The notes under the pieces are model-generated. The model was not told where the DNA came from and made no database searches. It worked only from the letters and a program-made list of their open reading frames with translations. Shown here piece after piece: positions 9,549 to 11,136 of a stretch of 11,136 bases of DNA (position 1 is the first letter of the stretch; every line of letters starts with the position of its first letter). Source of the DNA: Gemmatimonadales bacterium (GTDB lineage Bacteria; Gemmatimonadota; Gemmatimonadetes; Gemmatimonadales; GWC2-71-9); NCBI GenBank assembly GCA_025924275.1, contig JAICEH010000050.1, forward strand, positions 1 through 11,136, given 5' to 3'. The translations under genes were made by a program, and so were the position numbers.

Positions 9549-10978
9549 GCGTCATCGCGCCCCGGATCCTCGTCGCCGACGACGACCAGGCGCTCTGCCG
9601 GACGCTCTCCTGGATCCTCCAGGAGAACGGCAGCGAGGTCGTGACGCTGCCGGGCGGGGACAACCTCATCGAGCGCCTGCTCGCCGACCCGTACGACCTG
9701 CTGATCCTCGACATCATGATGCCCAAGGTGGACGGGCTCCAGCTCCTCGAGCAGGTGAAGGCGCACCCGCTCCTCCGCCACCTGCCGGTGCTGATGCTCT
9801 CCTCGGTGCCGCCCGAGGAGGGGACCGTCCGGGCCCTGGGCCTGGGCGCGGCGGACTTCATCTCCAAGCCGTTCCGGGTGCGCGAGCTCCTGGCGCGGGT
9901 GAACGCACACCTCCGGACCGGCCGCGAGCTGACCCGGGCGCAGGCGGAGGCGCGCACCCGCTCCGAGATGATGGACATCCTCCAGGAGGTGACCGCCAGC
10001 CTCAAGCCGGAGGAGATCTACCAGATCCTGGTGCGGCGCGTGGCGCGGGCGCTGGCGATCTCGAAGTGCTCGATCGTCGTGGCCAACCTGGGCGACGAGG
10101 CCGGCACCGTGGTGGCGGCGTACGAGAACCCGATGCTCCGGAACCTCCAGGTGGACCTCGACCGCTACCCCGAGATCCGGCGCGCGTTCGAGACCGGTGA
10201 CGTCGTCCTGGTGCCCGACGTGCAGAGTGACCCGATCTACGGCGACGTCCGCGCCGGCTGGGAGGCGGACGGCACCACGGTCGAGACCCGCTCCGCCCTG
10301 GCGATCCCGTTCGCCCTCCGGGACCAGCCGGCGGGGGTCTTCTTCCTCCGCACCGCGGGGGACGACCCGTCGCTCAGCCCGCAGGACGTGCAGTTCGCCG
10401 ACCAGGTGATCCGGGCCGCGGTGGCCTCGCTGGAGAAGGCGTACGACCTGGAGAACGCGATGCTGGGCCAGGAGCAGATGCGGCACCTGGCCGAGACCGA
10501 CCCGCTCACGGAGACCTTCAACCGGCGGGCGCTCACCGAGAAGCTGGAGCAGGAGGTGGAGCGGGCGCAGCGCTACGGCACGGTGCTCACCTGCATCATG
10601 CTCGACATCGACAACTTCAAGCTGGTCAATGACACCCACGGCCACCTCGTGGGCGACCGGATCCTCCGGCAGATCGCCAACATCCTCCGGCGGGAGCAGC
10701 GGGCCGTGGACGTGGTGGCGCGCTACGGCGGGGAGGAGTTCGTGGTGCTGCTGCCCGAGACCGCCGCGGGCGGCGCGCGCATCTTCGCCGAGCGGATCCT
10801 GCGGAAGGTGGCGGCGCAGGACTTCGGGGAGCCGGGCCGCCCGGTGCACGTGACCATCAGCATCGGGATCAGCACCTACCCCGACAGCCGGGTGTCGGAC
10901 GGTGAGTCGCTGCTGAAGCTCGCCGACGAGAACCTCTACCGTGCCAAGGCGGCGGGCCGGAACCGCTACCAGGACTGA
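9545..10978 (+). CDS. Response regulator diguanylate cyclase (REC-GAF-GGDEF)
   Basis: A 477-aa cytoplasmic signalling protein predicted to make cyclic di-GMP from two GTP when its receiver is phosphorylated. Receiver domain (about 7-122): acidic pocket D12-D14, phospho-acceptor D56 in LILDIMMP, switch serine S86, conserved K108 in SKPF. A helical linker leads into a GAF-like sensor domain (about 142-300). The GGDEF domain (about 312-477) has DPLTETFNRR, metal-binding D354 in MLDIDNFK, N362/D363, and an intact GGEEF (395-399). An RxxD I-site (R386-D389) lies exactly five residues before GGEEF, as in PleD, predicting product inhibition. The order resembles PleD with one receiver replaced by GAF. 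No partner kinase is in view. The GTG start overlaps the previous stop (GTGA) and has GGAG 8 nt upstream. The GAF ligand is unknown. Confidence 0.94.
   Translation: MSVIAPRILVADDDQALCRTLSWILQENGSEVVTLPGGDNLIERLLADPYDLLILDIMMPKVDGLQLLEQVKAHPLLRHLPVLMLSSVPPEEGTVRALGLGAADFISKPFRVRELLARVNAHLRTGRELTRAQAEARTRSEMMDILQEVTASLKPEEIYQILVRRVARALAISKCSIVVANLGDEAGTVVAAYENPMLRNLQVDLDRYPEIRRAFETGDVVLVPDVQSDPIYGDVRAGWEADGTTVETRSALAIPFALRDQPAGVFFLRTAGDDPSLSPQDVQFADQVIRAAVASLEKAYDLENAMLGQEQMRHLAETDPLTETFNRRALTEKLEQEVERAQRYGTVLTCIMLDIDNFKLVNDTHGHLVGDRILRQIANILRREQRAVDVVARYGGEEFVVLLPETAAGGARIFAERILRKVAAQDFGEPGRPVHVTISIGISTYPDSRVSDGESLLKLADENLYRAKAAGRNRYQD
10971..10974 (+). promoter_or_regulatory. Ribosome-binding site (AGGA) for the lipoprotein gene
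   Basis: AGGA lies 6 nt before GTG 10981, overlapping the last codons of the preceding gene. This supports GTG 10981 as the start and co-translation with the upstream gene. Confidence 0.55.
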
Positions 10979-10980
10979 GC

Positions 10981-11136
10981 GTGCGGCCTCCCCTTCCGGC
11001 GGCCCTCCTGGCCGTGGCCGCGCTGGCCGGCTGCCGCGTGTCGCTCTCCCCCCTCCAGAACCGGGTCGCCCTCGGCCAGGAGCCGTACCTCGCCTTCGCC
11101 GCCACCGGCGAGGGCCGGCTGGGCGACGTCTACGTG
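10981..11136 (+). CDS. Lipoprotein of unknown function, N-terminal 52 residues (cut by window end)
   Basis: The frame opens with GTG 2 nt after the preceding stop and runs open to the window edge. The first 18 residues form a short signal peptide, MRPPLPAALLAVAALAGC, ending in a lipobox LAGC (15-18). The protein should therefore be exported, cut before C18 and lipid-anchored. The mature start (RVSLSPLQNRVALGQ) leads into EPYLAFAATGEGRLGDVYV, which has the feel of a TolB/WD40-like beta-propeller blade (a hydrophobic strand, then G..DVYV). That is a weak guess from one blade. It probably belongs to the same operon as the upstream genes. Confidence 0.7.
   Translation, partial: MRPPLPAALLAVAALAGCRVSLSPLQNRVALGQEPYLAFAATGEGRLGDVYV

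Noticed and set aside
8822..10849. Long antisense frame opposite the PLP enzyme and GGDEF genes
   Set aside because: No protein family features; the sense strand encodes two well-recognised proteins.

Overview
The window is very GC-rich (about 70% by eye), densely coded on the + strand, with little space between genes and several GTG starts. It looks like a chromosomal segment of a high-GC diderm bacterium: the tandem RND permeases and the lipoprotein signal both point to an outer membrane. Gene style and the two repeat types remind me of Gemmatimonadota or a neighbouring environmental phylum, but no rRNA or other decisive marker is present, so this is a tentative placement.

Region 1 (1-5803) holds two consecutive RND (HAE-1/AcrB-type) permease genes that overlap by 4 nt (ATGA). 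The first enters the window already in progress, without TM1 and the first porter subdomain. The second is complete at 1046 aa. They probably form one exporter, with an adaptor gene likely upstream of the window. The first keeps an acidic residue in TM4. The second has lost both TM4 aspartates and the TM10 lysine, so the pair may be an asymmetric, MdtBC-like heteromer. A 79-bp near-perfect palindrome built from GGTCGAA heptamers sits in frame inside the first gene, between TM6 and TM7.

Region 2 (5804-6087) is the only real intergenic gap. It holds a 176-bp inverted-repeat element (arms about 42 nt, an AT-richer centre) starting one base after the RND stop codon. A candidate gyrA promoter follows, with a palindrome in its spacer.

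Region 3 (6088-end) looks like one transcription unit. It runs gyrA (DNA gyrase subunit A), a fold-type-II PLP enzyme (serine/threonine dehydratase or serine racemase), a response regulator with REC-GAF-GGDEF architecture (a likely phospho-regulated diguanylate cyclase), and the start of a lipoprotein gene. The first three genes overlap by 4 nt (GTGA) and the fourth follows after 2 nt, so translational coupling is likely.

I see no complete new multi-gene defence or mobile system. The most unusual signals are the in-frame palindromic heptamer element, the large intergenic inverted repeat, the relay-less second RND subunit and the Ala-Pro pair in the gyrase quinolone-determining region.
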